Source: a bacterium SCSIO 12741
GTDB lineage: Bacteria > Bacteroidota > Bacteroidia > Flavobacteriales_G > Salibacteraceae
Assembly: GCA_024398055.1 (NCBI GenBank)
Contig: CP073749.1
Span: forward strand, 3,038,594-3,102,593
Length of the DNA stretch: 64,000 nucleotides
Reading direction: 5' to 3'
The position numbers and the translations under genes were made by a program. Shown one piece after another: positions 1 through 7,679 of the stretch; the stretch's first letter is position 1; every line of letters begins with the position of its first letter. The notes beneath the pieces were generated by a model. That model was not told the origin of the DNA and searched no databases. It saw nothing but the letters and a program-made list of their open reading frames with translations.

Positions 1-133
1 AAGATCAGCAGGATAGAACGATTTAGAAGGGGAAATGGAGGGCTAAAAAATGAAGGGGTTGAACGTCAGATGATTGCCCTTATTTTTTACCTTTGAGAGG
101 AGCAGTGGATAAGAGGGCGCCGGGGTATTCAAG

Positions 134-164
134 GCCTTTCTTGAGCCTACCCTTTAAGAAAGGC
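134..164. other. Leader hairpin upstream of the first gene
   Basis: Bases 134-142 and 156-164 are perfect 9-base complementary arms with a 13-base loop, about 30 bases before the first start codon. No T run follows, so it does not look like a normal terminator. The rest of bases 1-195 shows no open frame or motif I can support. It could be a leader structure of the gene at 196 or chance. Confidence 0.25.
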
Positions 165-195
165 TGGTTAAGACGAAAATTTTAACACGCTATAA

Positions 196-492
196 ATGGC
201 AACATCCTTTGCACATATTGCCTACATCGAGAAGGAAAAGATCAATTCTCTTCAGTTTCCAAAAGGTGATGTTCTGCAGGAAGATGATGCGCGTTCAAAG
301 AGGTCTGTCATCATCGATCAAGCGATTGATGCCGGGAACTTTGCTCAATTCAAAGTACTCATCGTATTTGAAGATCTTGATGGTCTGAAAGAGGTGGAAA
401 CCACCATTTGGGGTCGAGACAAGCGCAGCATTTTGCTAAAGAATGGTATCCGTATACCGGTTGAGCGTATCCATAAGGTGCGCTTCAACTAA
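196..492 (+). CDS. Conserved small protein of unknown function
   Basis: This is a 98-residue soluble protein with no signal peptide or membrane segment. The C-terminal half alternates hydrophobic and charged residues (VETTIWGRDKRSILLKNG and then IRIPVERIHKVRF), which suggests a small beta-barrel like an SH3 or Tudor fold. A regular ATG start and natural codon use support it as a real gene. Its stop overlaps the stop of the convergent gene at 489 by four bases. I do not recognise the family and assign no function. Confidence 0.7.
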   Translation: MATSFAHIAYIEKEKINSLQFPKGDVLQEDDARSKRSVIIDQAIDAGNFAQFKVLIVFEDLDGLKEVETTIWGRDKRSILLKNGIRIPVERIHKVRFN

Positions 493-1133
493 TCGTCTTT
501 CTCTTTTTTTCGGGGGTCTTTGAGGTCTCCGTTTTTGAGAGCCTGAAAGAATTCCGCCCAGGCGAATGGATTGAAAACCGAGATGGGTGGAGACTGTCCG
601 GCATAATAGAGTCTTTCGGTATAGGCTTGGTTGGATAACTTGTAATTGATACTTCCCCAAGTGTCGTATCCTTCCATTTGAGCCCTTCGCTCTTCTCGTT
701 CGAGGTTTTTTCGCGCTCGTTCCAGATCATCATCCGGAATGTTTAAGTTCAAGAATGCTTCTCTGAATTCTTCTTTACTCGGCCAGGGAAATATTACCGC
801 TTCGGGTAGGTTAAAGGTATCCCTTGAAAACAATTGAACCAAGGTATAGCGCTGGGTAGTGAGCGTATCGGGAATGATACATTGAAAGGGACGGTAACCA
901 ATACAAGTAAACCGAACTGTGTCACCACGATTGGCCACAAAAGAAAATGTACCCCGATAATCTGTAGAAGTACCCCGATGGCGATTTACCACCGCAATAT
1001 TCACAAAGGGAACGGGTGTTAGGCTATCAGCATCCAGAAACACTCCCGAAAATTGAATAAGGCTATCCTTAATCTGGGCGCTCCCTGAAAAGGCTAAAAG
1101 GCCAACAAAAACAATGAGTAAAATCTTCTTCAA
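489..1133 (-). CDS. Secreted protein with carboxypeptidase-regulatory-like (CarboxypepD_reg) domain
   Basis: The 214-residue protein begins with a Sec signal peptide (MKKILLIVFVGLLAFSGSAQ). Residues about 27-105 form one carboxypeptidase-regulatory-like beta-sandwich: FSGVFLDADSLTPVPFVNI, then a GTSTDYRGTFSF turn, then VRFTCIGYRPF. This is the same domain found at the N-terminus of TonB receptors in Bacteroidota. The rest is charged and helical with no recognisable domain, and there is no T9SS sorting domain, so it is probably periplasmic. Function is unknown; the domain usually mediates folding or partner contact rather than catalysis. Confidence 0.8.
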   Translation of the reverse strand: MKKILLIVFVGLLAFSGSAQIKDSLIQFSGVFLDADSLTPVPFVNIAVVNRHRGTSTDYRGTFSFVANRGDTVRFTCIGYRPFQCIIPDTLTTQRYTLVQLFSRDTFNLPEAVIFPWPSKEEFREAFLNLNIPDDDLERARKNLEREERRAQMEGYDTWGSINYKLSNQAYTERLYYAGQSPPISVFNPFAWAEFFQALKNGDLKDPRKKEKDD

Positions 1134-1208
1134 CGCCTCAAAAATACGCCTCTAAAAACGGAAACCCAGAAAATTAGTGCTCAGATTCTTAAAAAACGTT
1201 GGAAGATT

Positions 1209-1322
1209 TGGGAGGCGAGAGGCGAGATGGGAGAAGCGAGTACGAGGACGAGTTCCCTGAAGCTTTCGGTAAAGGGTGGAGCGGAGTTTTTTGAAAATTC
1301 AGGATTGGAGATTCAAGATTCA
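1209..1322. repeat. Intergenic repeat: GAGGCGAGA-type and ATTCAAGATT-type modules
   Basis: The spacer between two minus-strand genes holds a purine-rich stretch with GAGGCGAGA repeats (about 1209-1245) and then an AT-rich module (about 1291-1322) ending in GGAGATTCAAGATTCAA. The AT-rich module resembles modules at 18752-18973, 40441-40783 and 45203-45238, which suggests a dispersed intergenic repeat family. The last bases overlap the stop codon of the M23 gene. Confidence 0.5.
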
Positions 1323-3032
1323 ATAAATGAAATGGCCTTTAAGAACCTTTTGGTTTCCTCGCCAGTCGGTTAGTTCGATGGTAAAATCGTGACGGCCGCC
1401 GGTGGCTTGTACCCGATCTATTTCCAGGAAGCCACTTTTTTTGTTTCGTTCATATTCCACTAAAGTCCATTGATCGTCAATGTAGGCTTCGTAATGATGA
1501 AGTCCTGAAATATCGTCTTTGACTGAGAATCGAATTTTACCGGGAGATTGGAATCGCTTACCAGATTTGAAGCCGGTGAAGTTAGCAACCGGAGCTGTAG
1601 TATCAGCCATGACGGTATAGGGACCGAAACTGCGTGTTTTTACTTTTATAAAGTCTCCTTCGATTTCTCCCCCTTCAGCAGCTAGGATTTTTGAATTCTT
1701 GTCCAGGGAAACCACAATGAGCTTTGAATGGAGTCGTTCAGGAATGCTGTCAATTCGAATGGATAATTCCACGTATTCATGAAGCGGATCGTAAAGCGTG
1801 TTGATTCCATAGCGAGGAGTTTGACACCGACCGATGGCTTTTTTCTCACTGATTCTTAGCGGGGTGTTTTCATACACAGCATGTTCGTCCCAATGCAAAT
1901 GCACATGATCATCGGAATAATCTCCCGATTGGCCTAAAATCAATTGATGGGTAGAGGCTTCAAGAACTTGGGGTGCAGTTTGTTTTTGGGCAAGGCTGTT
2001 TACATCCACTTCAATTTGAGAAGTATTGCCAAAGAAGTCTTTAATCTTATAAGTGATCGAATAGCTGGTATCGGTGATAAAAAACAGCTTTCCACGATTC
2101 ACCAAGTCCTGGTAAATGGATAGTTCGTTGCCATCGAGCAGGTAGGAACGCTGGATTCGTTTTTTGTATTTCTTGGCTTGGTAAAAATCCATGTGGGCTT
2201 GGATGTATCGGGTTTCATCGAAGGAGAAACTATCCATTTGGTGGAAGTAGACCCGGTGCCCATTTTTGAGAAGTTCGATGCTATACACGCCATTTCTAAA
2301 AGGACTGGAATCCGTAAAGTCCTCCGTTTCCACGCCAAAGCCAATTTTACCATGGAGCTTAAGGGAGGTTGGAACTTTCAACCGGTATTTGCCACCACCG
2401 CCCGTAACCGGAAGGTGCAGCGCTTCGTTTCGGCCATTGACTTCACTTTGATCATTAAGCGGGTAAATCGAAAAGGTCTTAATCACAGGTGATTTATGAT
2501 CGGCCACCTTAAATCCATACAGGTAAGGATTAAGCGGACGTTCAGTACCTGTATTCCGTATTTCAAAATGCAGATGAGGCCCACCCGACCCACCCCTGTT
2601 GCCCGAAACGCCAATCACATCCCCGGCCTGATAGGTAAACAAAGAAGAATCTACTTGGATATCCAAGGTGAATTTCCGGTCTCGGTATTGAATATCCTTG
2701 ATGTATTTCTCAATTTCAGGATTGAATTTTTGGAGGTGAGCGTACACGGTAGTGTAGCCATTAGGATGGGTTAGGTAAAGCACCTTTCCATACCCATAAA
2801 GCGAAATTCCAATGCGAGAAATGTAACCCGGTGCAGCCGCTTTTATCGCTAAACCTTCTCTTCCTTGGGTTCGAATATCGAGTCCGGCATGAAAATGTCC
2901 CCCTCTAAGCTCACCAAAATTGCCCGCCAGGGAAATCGGAACATCCACAGGAGATTGAAATTTTGGGCTTTGTCCCCACAGGGAAAAACAGGTTGTAAAA
3001 CCAATCAGAGAGGTAATAATCAGAACTTTCAT
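1320..3032 (-). CDS. M23 family metallopeptidase (LytM-like), secreted
   Basis: The protein has 570 residues from the ATG at 3032; a TTG nine bases upstream is also in frame but sits next to the predicted transcription start. A signal peptide (residues about 1-20) precedes the peptidase domain (about 35-180). That domain carries the zinc-binding pattern of M23 enzymes: HAGLD (HxxxD) after GGHFH, and the HxH motif in PHLHFEIR. M23 enzymes cut peptide cross-links in peptidoglycan or, when inactive, regulate amidases. Here the metal ligands look intact. The long C-terminal part (about 200-570) looks beta-rich, like Ig/FN3-type modules, without a T9SS signal. It is transcribed divergently from the zapB-like/zapA genes, whose products act at the division site. 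Confidence 0.9.
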   Translation of the reverse strand: MKVLIITSLIGFTTCFSLWGQSPKFQSPVDVPISLAGNFGELRGGHFHAGLDIRTQGREGLAIKAAAPGYISRIGISLYGYGKVLYLTHPNGYTTVYAHLQKFNPEIEKYIKDIQYRDRKFTLDIQVDSSLFTYQAGDVIGVSGNRGGSGGPHLHFEIRNTGTERPLNPYLYGFKVADHKSPVIKTFSIYPLNDQSEVNGRNEALHLPVTGGGGKYRLKVPTSLKLHGKIGFGVETEDFTDSSPFRNGVYSIELLKNGHRVYFHQMDSFSFDETRYIQAHMDFYQAKKYKKRIQRSYLLDGNELSIYQDLVNRGKLFFITDTSYSITYKIKDFFGNTSQIEVDVNSLAQKQTAPQVLEASTHQLILGQSGDYSDDHVHLHWDEHAVYENTPLRISEKKAIGRCQTPRYGINTLYDPLHEYVELSIRIDSIPERLHSKLIVVSLDKNSKILAAEGGEIEGDFIKVKTRSFGPYTVMADTTAPVANFTGFKSGKRFQSPGKIRFSVKDDISGLHHYEAYIDDQWTLVEYERNKKSGFLEIDRVQATGGRHDFTIELTDWRGNQKVLKGHFIY

Positions 3033-3048
3033 ATCCAGCAATCTGATC

Positions 3049-3056
3049 CAAAACTA
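3049..3056 (-). promoter_or_regulatory. -7 box of the M23 peptidase gene
   Basis: On the minus strand this reads TAGTTTTG, an exact match to the Bacteroidota -7 consensus TAnnTTTG. It lies 16 bases upstream of the ATG at 3032. I see no clear -33 TTTG at the right distance. Confidence 0.45.
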
Positions 3057-3118
3057 TACCGGTCGGAAATGCCGCATGACTGGCGGGAAAACTAATTTGC
3101 ACAAAAACGATTTAAAAA

Positions 3119-3150
3119 CTTGGATTATACTCATGACCCCAATAAATTTG
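3119..3150 (+). promoter_or_regulatory. Promoter of the zapB-like/zapA genes
   Basis: CTTG at 3119-3122 and TAAATTTG at 3143-3150 are separated by 20 bases, matching the Bacteroidota -33/-7 architecture. The start codon at 3167 follows about ten bases after the expected transcription start. Confidence 0.65.
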
Positions 3151-3166
3151 TGCGTTAAATTTTAAA

Positions 3167-3424
3167 ATGGGCATGGCAACTGAGGCAGGCATCGGCAATT
3201 TGAAACAAAAAGTGGATCTTTTGATCGAGGCTTACCAGACCCGTTTGTCAGAAAATAAGTTGCTCAGGAAAGAAAACGAATTACTTAAGCAACAGATTGA
3301 AGAGCTACGTGGCGGGCAAATGGCGCCAAGCGGAGTAGACTCCAATCACAAAGATCGAGTTCGATATCGAATCGATGAGTTGGTTAAGGAAGTGGATAAA
3401 TGCATTGAAATTCTGAAGAAGTAA
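3167..3424 (+). CDS. ZapB-like coiled-coil cell-division protein
   Basis: This 85-residue protein (83 if the second ATG at 3173 is used) is almost entirely predicted coiled coil: KQKVDLLIEAYQTRLSENKL continues into a Leu/Glu/Lys heptad region to about residue 45, and a second helix follows at 65-85. Size and coiled-coil content resemble ZapB, which works with ZapA at the FtsZ ring in E. coli. The call rests mainly on its position: its stop codon overlaps the ATG of zapA by one base. True homology to enterobacterial ZapB cannot be shown from sequence this short. Confidence 0.75.
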   Translation: MGMATEAGIGNLKQKVDLLIEAYQTRLSENKLLRKENELLKQQIEELRGGQMAPSGVDSNHKDRVRYRIDELVKEVDKCIEILKK

Positions 3425-3720
3425 TGGCGGAAAAAAACATTACTGTTAAAATAGCGAATCGGGAATATCCACTGCAAGTCGAGGAAGGGGAAGAGCAAAA
3501 GATAAAATTGGCTGTACAGCTAATCAATGAGAATATTAACAAGCTGAAAGGCAATTATGTAGTATCCGATTATGTGGATTTGTTGGCAATGACCGCTTTG
3601 GAATTTGCGACTCAATCCTCGGATGTAGAAGGCTACAAAGACTCTGCGATACAAGCTGTAGTCGAGCAGGAAATGGATCAAATAGCAAACAAGATCGATT
3701 CCTGCCTGGCAACTGAATAA
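3424..3720 (+). CDS. zapA: Cell division protein ZapA
   Basis: This 98-residue protein has the ZapA layout: an N-terminal alpha/beta head (ITVKIANREYPLQVEEGEEQ), then a helix (IKLAVQLINENINKLKG) and the hallmark segment DYVDLLAMTALEFATQ leading into the C-terminal coiled coil. ZapA binds and cross-links FtsZ protofilaments at midcell. It is translationally coupled to the upstream coiled-coil gene. Downstream lies the 6S RNA; zapA is next to the 6S RNA gene in E. coli as well, which supports both calls. Confidence 0.93.
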   Translation: MAEKNITVKIANREYPLQVEEGEEQKIKLAVQLINENINKLKGNYVVSDYVDLLAMTALEFATQSSDVEGYKDSAIQAVVEQEMDQIANKIDSCLATE

Positions 3721-3744
3721 CGTTCTTTAAAATATTATGATGTG

Positions 3745-3760
3745 CCAGTAGGAATACTGG
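3745..3760 (+). promoter_or_regulatory. Tetraloop hairpin just after zapA
   Basis: CCAGTA (3745-3750), GGAA loop and TACTGG (3755-3760) form a perfect 6-bp hairpin 24 bases after the zapA stop and 11 bases before the 6S closing stem. There is no T run, so termination is unlikely. It could protect the zapA mRNA 3' end, mark processing of the 6S 5' end, or be part of a longer 6S precursor. Confidence 0.4.
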
Positions 3761-3771
3761 TATAAAAGCAT

Positions 3772-3973
3772 GCCCGCACACATCGTTTTGTAAACTCAAC
3801 ATTATAATCGTTGGGGTTGGTTAGATAACATGGAAAAGGAGGCCTGTTGATCCCTTCCAATCGGAAGTGGAGATTTTTCGACTTGTTCGAAAGACGCTGG
3901 AACCTTGCCCTTCGCATTGATCAATCCGTTCTTTAACTTTTCGGAGTTTACAGAATTGTGCGGGCTTTTTTTT
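3772..3973 (+). ncRNA. ssrS: 6S RNA (6S-Flavo type), with its terminator
   Basis: The spacer between zapA and rny folds into one long rod. GCCCGCACA (3772-3780) pairs perfectly with TGTGCGGGC (3957-3965), and further in TGTAAACTC (3789-3797) pairs perfectly with GAGTTTACA (3944-3952). About 145 bases of mostly unpaired and small-hairpin sequence lie between, for example CTTCC/GGAAG around 3856-3869 and TTTCGA/TCGAAA near 3873. Eight T residues (3966-3973) follow, so the closing stem doubles as an intrinsic terminator. About 190-200 nt, a rod shape with a large central region, and a position after zapA all fit 6S RNA, which sequesters RNA polymerase holoenzyme in stationary phase. The exact 5' end is uncertain; I saw no good -7 box. 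Confidence 0.82.
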
Positions 3974-3991
3974 AACCTAAAAACAACAGAA

Positions 3992-5533
3992 ATGGATATG
4001 ATGAGCATTTCACTCGGTGTTGTTGCTGGTTTGGCGATCGGAAGTTTGATCGTATACTTCTTACTCCGCAAAAATGTGGAGAAGCAAGCCCAGCAGTTTT
4101 TGGATGAGGCCAAAAGTGAAGCCGAAGTGATCAAGAAGGATAAGATATTGCAGGCGAAGGAGAAGTTTCTTCAGTTGAAAGAAAAGCACGAGAAAGTGAT
4201 CAACGAGAGAAACGGAAAGGTGGCTCAAGCCGAAAACCGAATCAAGCAAAAAGAAAATACCCTTAACCAAAAGATTAAAAACGCCAGCCAGCAGGAAAAC
4301 GAAAACAATCGTCGGCAAAAGAAGCTTGACGAGAAGCTTAGGTTGGTGAATAATCGCCAAAATGAAGTGGAGAAAATCCACTCAGAGCACGTCAAGAAAT
4401 TGGAAGGTGTTTCCGGTCTTACGGCCGAAGAAGCCCGCAAAGATTTGACTGAAGCCCTCAAAGAAGAGGCGCGTACCGAAGCGATGACCGTGATTCAGGA
4501 AATTACGGAAGAAGCTCGAATCAACGCCAATAAGGAAGCCAAACGTATTGTCATTCAAACCATTCAAAGGGTTGCTACCGAGCACGCCATTGAGAATTCG
4601 GTTTCCGTATTCAACATTGAAAGTGACGACGTAAAAGGTCGGATTATTGGTCGGGAAGGTCGTAACATTCGTGCCATTGAGGCTGCTACGGGAGTAGAAA
4701 TTGTGGTGGACGATACGCCTGAAGCCATTATCCTAAGCTGCTTTGATCCAGTTCGTCGTGAGATTGCCCGTTTGGCTCTTCACCAGTTGGTGACCGATGG
4801 ACGTATTCACCCAGCTCGGATTGAAGAAGTAGTTTCGAAGACCCGTAAGCGACTGGAAGAAGAAATTATTGAGACTGGTAAGCGTACCTGTATTGATTTA
4901 GGAATCCACGGACTGCACCCCGAATTGATTCGTATGGTAGGACGGATGAAGTACCGTTCTTCTTACGGTCAAAACCTATTGCAACACTCCCGTGAGGTTG
5001 CCAATTTGTGTGCGACCATGGCTTCCGAATTAGGACTGAATTCCAAGTTGGCCAAAAGAGCTGGATTGTTGCACGATATCGGTAAAGTGCCCGATGATGA
5101 GCCCGATATGCCACACGCCATTCTGGGTATGAAGTTGGCTGAGAAGTACGGTGAAAAACCTCAGGTATGCAACGCCATTGGTGCTCACCACGATGAAATT
5201 GAAATGACCTCAATGATTTCTCCATTGGTTCAGGTATGTGATGCCATTTCTGGTGCACGTCCTGGTGCTCGTCGAGAGATTGTTGAATCCTATATTCAGC
5301 GTTTGCAAGACCTCGAGAACTTGGCCATGAGCCAGGATGGGGTAACCAAAGCCTTCGCTATCCAGGCCGGACGTGAACTCCGCGTTATGGTAGATTGTGA
5401 CAAGGTGGATGATAAAGCAGCTTCAGAGTTGTCCTTCCAGATCTCCCAAAAGATTCAGGAAGAGATGACCTATCCAGGCCAGGTAAAAGTGACCTTGATT
5501 CGGGAAACCCGAGCTATTTCCTACGCTAAATAG
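3992..5533 (+). CDS. rny: Ribonuclease Y
   Basis: From the ATG at 3992 the protein has 513 residues, the usual RNase Y length. A TTG at 3905 is also in frame but lies inside the 6S RNA, and its extension would remove the N-terminal membrane anchor from the end of the protein, so I reject it. Order of domains: one transmembrane helix ([20 protein letters not shown]), a long coiled coil (about 30-180), a KH domain with [15 protein letters not shown], and an HD phosphohydrolase domain with LLHDIGK and [10 protein letters not shown]. RNase Y is a membrane-bound endoribonuclease that starts mRNA decay. Its 5' end follows the 6S terminator directly, so transcription needs read-through or an unseen promoter. 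The next gene starts on the base after its stop codon. Confidence 0.96.
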   Translation: MDMMSISLGVVAGLAIGSLIVYFLLRKNVEKQAQQFLDEAKSEAEVIKKDKILQAKEKFLQLKEKHEKVINERNGKVAQAENRIKQKENTLNQKIKNASQQENENNRRQKKLDEKLRLVNNRQNEVEKIHSEHVKKLEGVSGLTAEEARKDLTEALKEEARTEAMTVIQEITEEARINANKEAKRIVIQTIQRVATEHAIENSVSVFNIESDDVKGRIIGREGRNIRAIEAATGVEIVVDDTPEAIILSCFDPVRREIARLALHQLVTDGRIHPARIEEVVSKTRKRLEEEIIETGKRTCIDLGIHGLHPELIRMVGRMKYRSSYGQNLLQHSREVANLCATMASELGLNSKLAKRAGLLHDIGKVPDDEPDMPHAILGMKLAEKYGEKPQVCNAIGAHHDEIEMTSMISPLVQVCDAISGARPGARREIVESYIQRLQDLENLAMSQDGVTKAFAIQAGRELRVMVDCDKVDDKAASELSFQISQKIQEEMTYPGQVKVTLIRETRAISYAK

Positions 5534-6529
5534 ATGAACAGACTCGAGAATAAACGCATTCTGGTGACCGGCGGTGCTGGTTTTATCGGTTCTAACCTTT
5601 GTGCAGATCTGATTCACGACAATGAAGTGATTTGTCTGGATAACCTGCTTACCGGAAAGAAGGAAAACATTGTGCCTTTGATGCAGCATTCCAACTTTCG
5701 GTTTATCGAAGGCGACATTCGCGATAAAGAAACCTGTGCTGAAGCGTTATTTGGAGTAGATGTAGTACTTCATCAAGCCGCATTAGGCTCTGTACCCAGA
5801 TCCATTAACAATCCAACGCTGACTAATTCAGTAAATGTGGATGGCTTTCTAAACATCATGAATGAAGCGGTAAAGGCCAAGGTCAATCGTTTTGTTTATG
5901 CAGCCAGTTCCTCTACTTATGGTGACCATCCAGGATTGCCTAAAGTAGAAGATCGCATTGGTAAGCCCCTTTCACCTTATGCCGTGAGCAAGTATGTGAA
6001 TGAACTGTATGCAGAGGTGTTTTCCAAGCTCTATGGAATCGAAACAATCGGACTTCGCTACTTCAATGTATTTGGACGTCATCAGGATCCTAATGGAGCC
6101 TATGCAGCAGCCATTCCGCGTTTTATTCGTGCCTTGATTCACCATCAGTCACCTGAGATTTACGGTGATGGAAAACAGTCCAGAGACTTTACTTACATCG
6201 ATAATGTTATCCAAGCAAATCATTTAGCTGGAGGAACCACGTCTCAAGATGCGGTAAACGAAGTATACAACGTAGCATTTGGAGAAAGTACCACCTTAAA
6301 TGAGTTGATGGATGTATTAAAATCCCTTTTGAGTGACTACGACTCCGACATTGCAGGAGTAGAAGTAAACTATGGTCCGGAGAGGGTGGGTGATGTGCGT
6401 CACTCCTTGGCTTCCATCGAAAAAGCGAAGCAAAAATTAAACTATGCGCCCCAGCATTCCATTAAAGATGGGTTGGTGGAAGCCATAGATTGGTATTGGA
6501 ATTATTTTAAAGCAGAGAAATATGCCTAA
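5534..6529 (+). CDS. NAD-dependent nucleotide-sugar epimerase (WbpP/UDP-GlcNAc 4-epimerase-like)
   Basis: This 331-residue extended short-chain dehydrogenase has the Rossmann motif VTGGAGFIGSNL, the active-site Ser region YAASSSTYGDH, and YAVSK with the catalytic Tyr-Lys pair. The N-terminal part and FTYIDNVIQAN resemble WbpP/TviC-type enzymes that interconvert UDP-GlcNAc and UDP-GalNAc or their uronic acids. The exact sugar cannot be decided. Its ATG abuts the rny stop codon and its end overlaps the following dehydrogenase by eight bases, so the two sugar enzymes are probably co-transcribed and act on the same polysaccharide precursor. Confidence 0.88.
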   Translation: MNRLENKRILVTGGAGFIGSNLCADLIHDNEVICLDNLLTGKKENIVPLMQHSNFRFIEGDIRDKETCAEALFGVDVVLHQAALGSVPRSINNPTLTNSVNVDGFLNIMNEAVKAKVNRFVYAASSSTYGDHPGLPKVEDRIGKPLSPYAVSKYVNELYAEVFSKLYGIETIGLRYFNVFGRHQDPNGAYAAAIPRFIRALIHHQSPEIYGDGKQSRDFTYIDNVIQANHLAGGTTSQDAVNEVYNVAFGESTTLNELMDVLKSLLSDYDSDIAGVEVNYGPERVGDVRHSLASIEKAKQKLNYAPQHSIKDGLVEAIDWYWNYFKAEKYA

Positions 6530-7544
6530 GGGAAAACTTAAGTTCGCCGTTGTAGGATATGGTCACATTGGTCGCCGCCACGCTGCCATGGTTGCCGGAA
6601 ATGAATTGGCTCAGGTAGCCGCAGTAGTAGATCCGGTAGAGGAGCGCAGAAAATTGGCTCAGGAAGATCACGGTTGTCAGGTGTTTGCCTCCTCCGATGA
6701 GCTTTATGCTTCTGGGATGGAGATCGATGTAGTAAATGTATGTACCCCAAATGGCGTGCATTCCGATCAAGCTATTGAGGCCTTGAGCAACCGCTGTCAC
6801 GTGGTTATTGAAAAGCCCATGGGATTGACCAAGCACAAAACCGAAGAGGTGATTTACAAAGCCTTGCAGGTTTCCAGACAGGTATTTCTCGTTAAGCAGA
6901 ATCGATACAGTCCTTCATCAGCCTGGTTGAAGTCCTTAATGGATGAAAATCGTTTTGGCGAAATCTTTATGGTTCAGTTGAATTGCTACTGGAACCGAGA
7001 TGATCGCTACTACAAACCCGGTGGATGGAAAGGGACGAAAGAAATGGATGGGGGAACACTGTTTACCCAGTTTAGCCACTTCATCGACATCATGTATTGG
7101 TTGTTTGGAGACATCGAAAACATCTCTGGACGCAGCATAAACAACAATCACCCTTCTACCGAATTTGAAGATACCGGAATCGTGAACTTTGACTTCGTTA
7201 ATGGAGGGATGGGATCACTCAACTTTTCTACTTCCGTTTGGGGGCAGAATTTGGAGAGCAGCATCATTATCATTGGAGAAAAAGGAAGCGTTAAAGTAAG
7301 CGGACAATACATGGATAAAGTAGAGTACTGCCATGTGGAAGATTACGTTATGCCGGAACTTCCTCCAGCGAATCCACCAAACGATTACGGAACGTATAAA
7401 GGAAGTGCCGCTAACCACCACTACGTGATTCAAAACGTGGTAGATGTGCTTACCGGAAAGGCTGAGATTTCAACCAATGCCCTTGAAGGGATGAAAGTGG
7501 TTGAAATGATTGAGCGCATTTATAAAAAGATTGGACAAGGTTAA
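6522..7544 (+). CDS. Gfo/Idh/MocA family oxidoreductase (WbpB-like)
   Basis: The 340-residue protein has an N-terminal Rossmann fold (FAVVGYGHIGRRHA), the family signature VIEKPMGL containing the catalytic EKP lysine, and the C-terminal substrate-domain segment GGTLFTQFSHFIDIMYWLFG with the usual His. This family oxidises or reduces sugars with NAD(P). Next to a WbpP-like epimerase it most resembles WbpB-type dehydrogenases that oxidise the 3-position of UDP-N-acetylglucosaminuronate. That substrate is inference from context. An intrinsic terminator follows 22 bases after its stop. Confidence 0.88.
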   Translation: MPKGKLKFAVVGYGHIGRRHAAMVAGNELAQVAAVVDPVEERRKLAQEDHGCQVFASSDELYASGMEIDVVNVCTPNGVHSDQAIEALSNRCHVVIEKPMGLTKHKTEEVIYKALQVSRQVFLVKQNRYSPSSAWLKSLMDENRFGEIFMVQLNCYWNRDDRYYKPGGWKGTKEMDGGTLFTQFSHFIDIMYWLFGDIENISGRSINNNHPSTEFEDTGIVNFDFVNGGMGSLNFSTSVWGQNLESSIIIIGEKGSVKVSGQYMDKVEYCHVEDYVMPELPPANPPNDYGTYKGSAANHHYVIQNVVDVLTGKAEISTNALEGMKVVEMIERIYKKIGQG

Positions 7545-7566
7545 TCCTTGCAAATTCAGAGTTCAG

Positions 7567-7593
7567 AGACCTGCTTCGGCGGGTCTTTTTTTT
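7567..7593 (+). terminator. Intrinsic terminator after the sugar-enzyme pair
   Basis: AGACCTGC (7567-7574), a stable TTCG tetraloop and GCGGGTCT (7579-7586) form an 8-bp stem with one G-T pair, followed by a T run to 7593. It closes the rny-epimerase-dehydrogenase transcription unit. Confidence 0.9.
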
Positions 7594-7679
7594 GACTTAA
7601 AGTTAGAGCGGGAAATTCCCCTCGAGTCTGAGGCCAGTGTTCCAAACCGTCTCGGATTAATATGGTAATTTGGTGATCT

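Noticed and set aside
3905-3991. Longer N-terminus of RNase Y from the TTG at 3905
   Set aside because: This part lies in the 6S RNA and its terminator; the ATG at 3992 gives the normal length and N-terminal membrane anchor.
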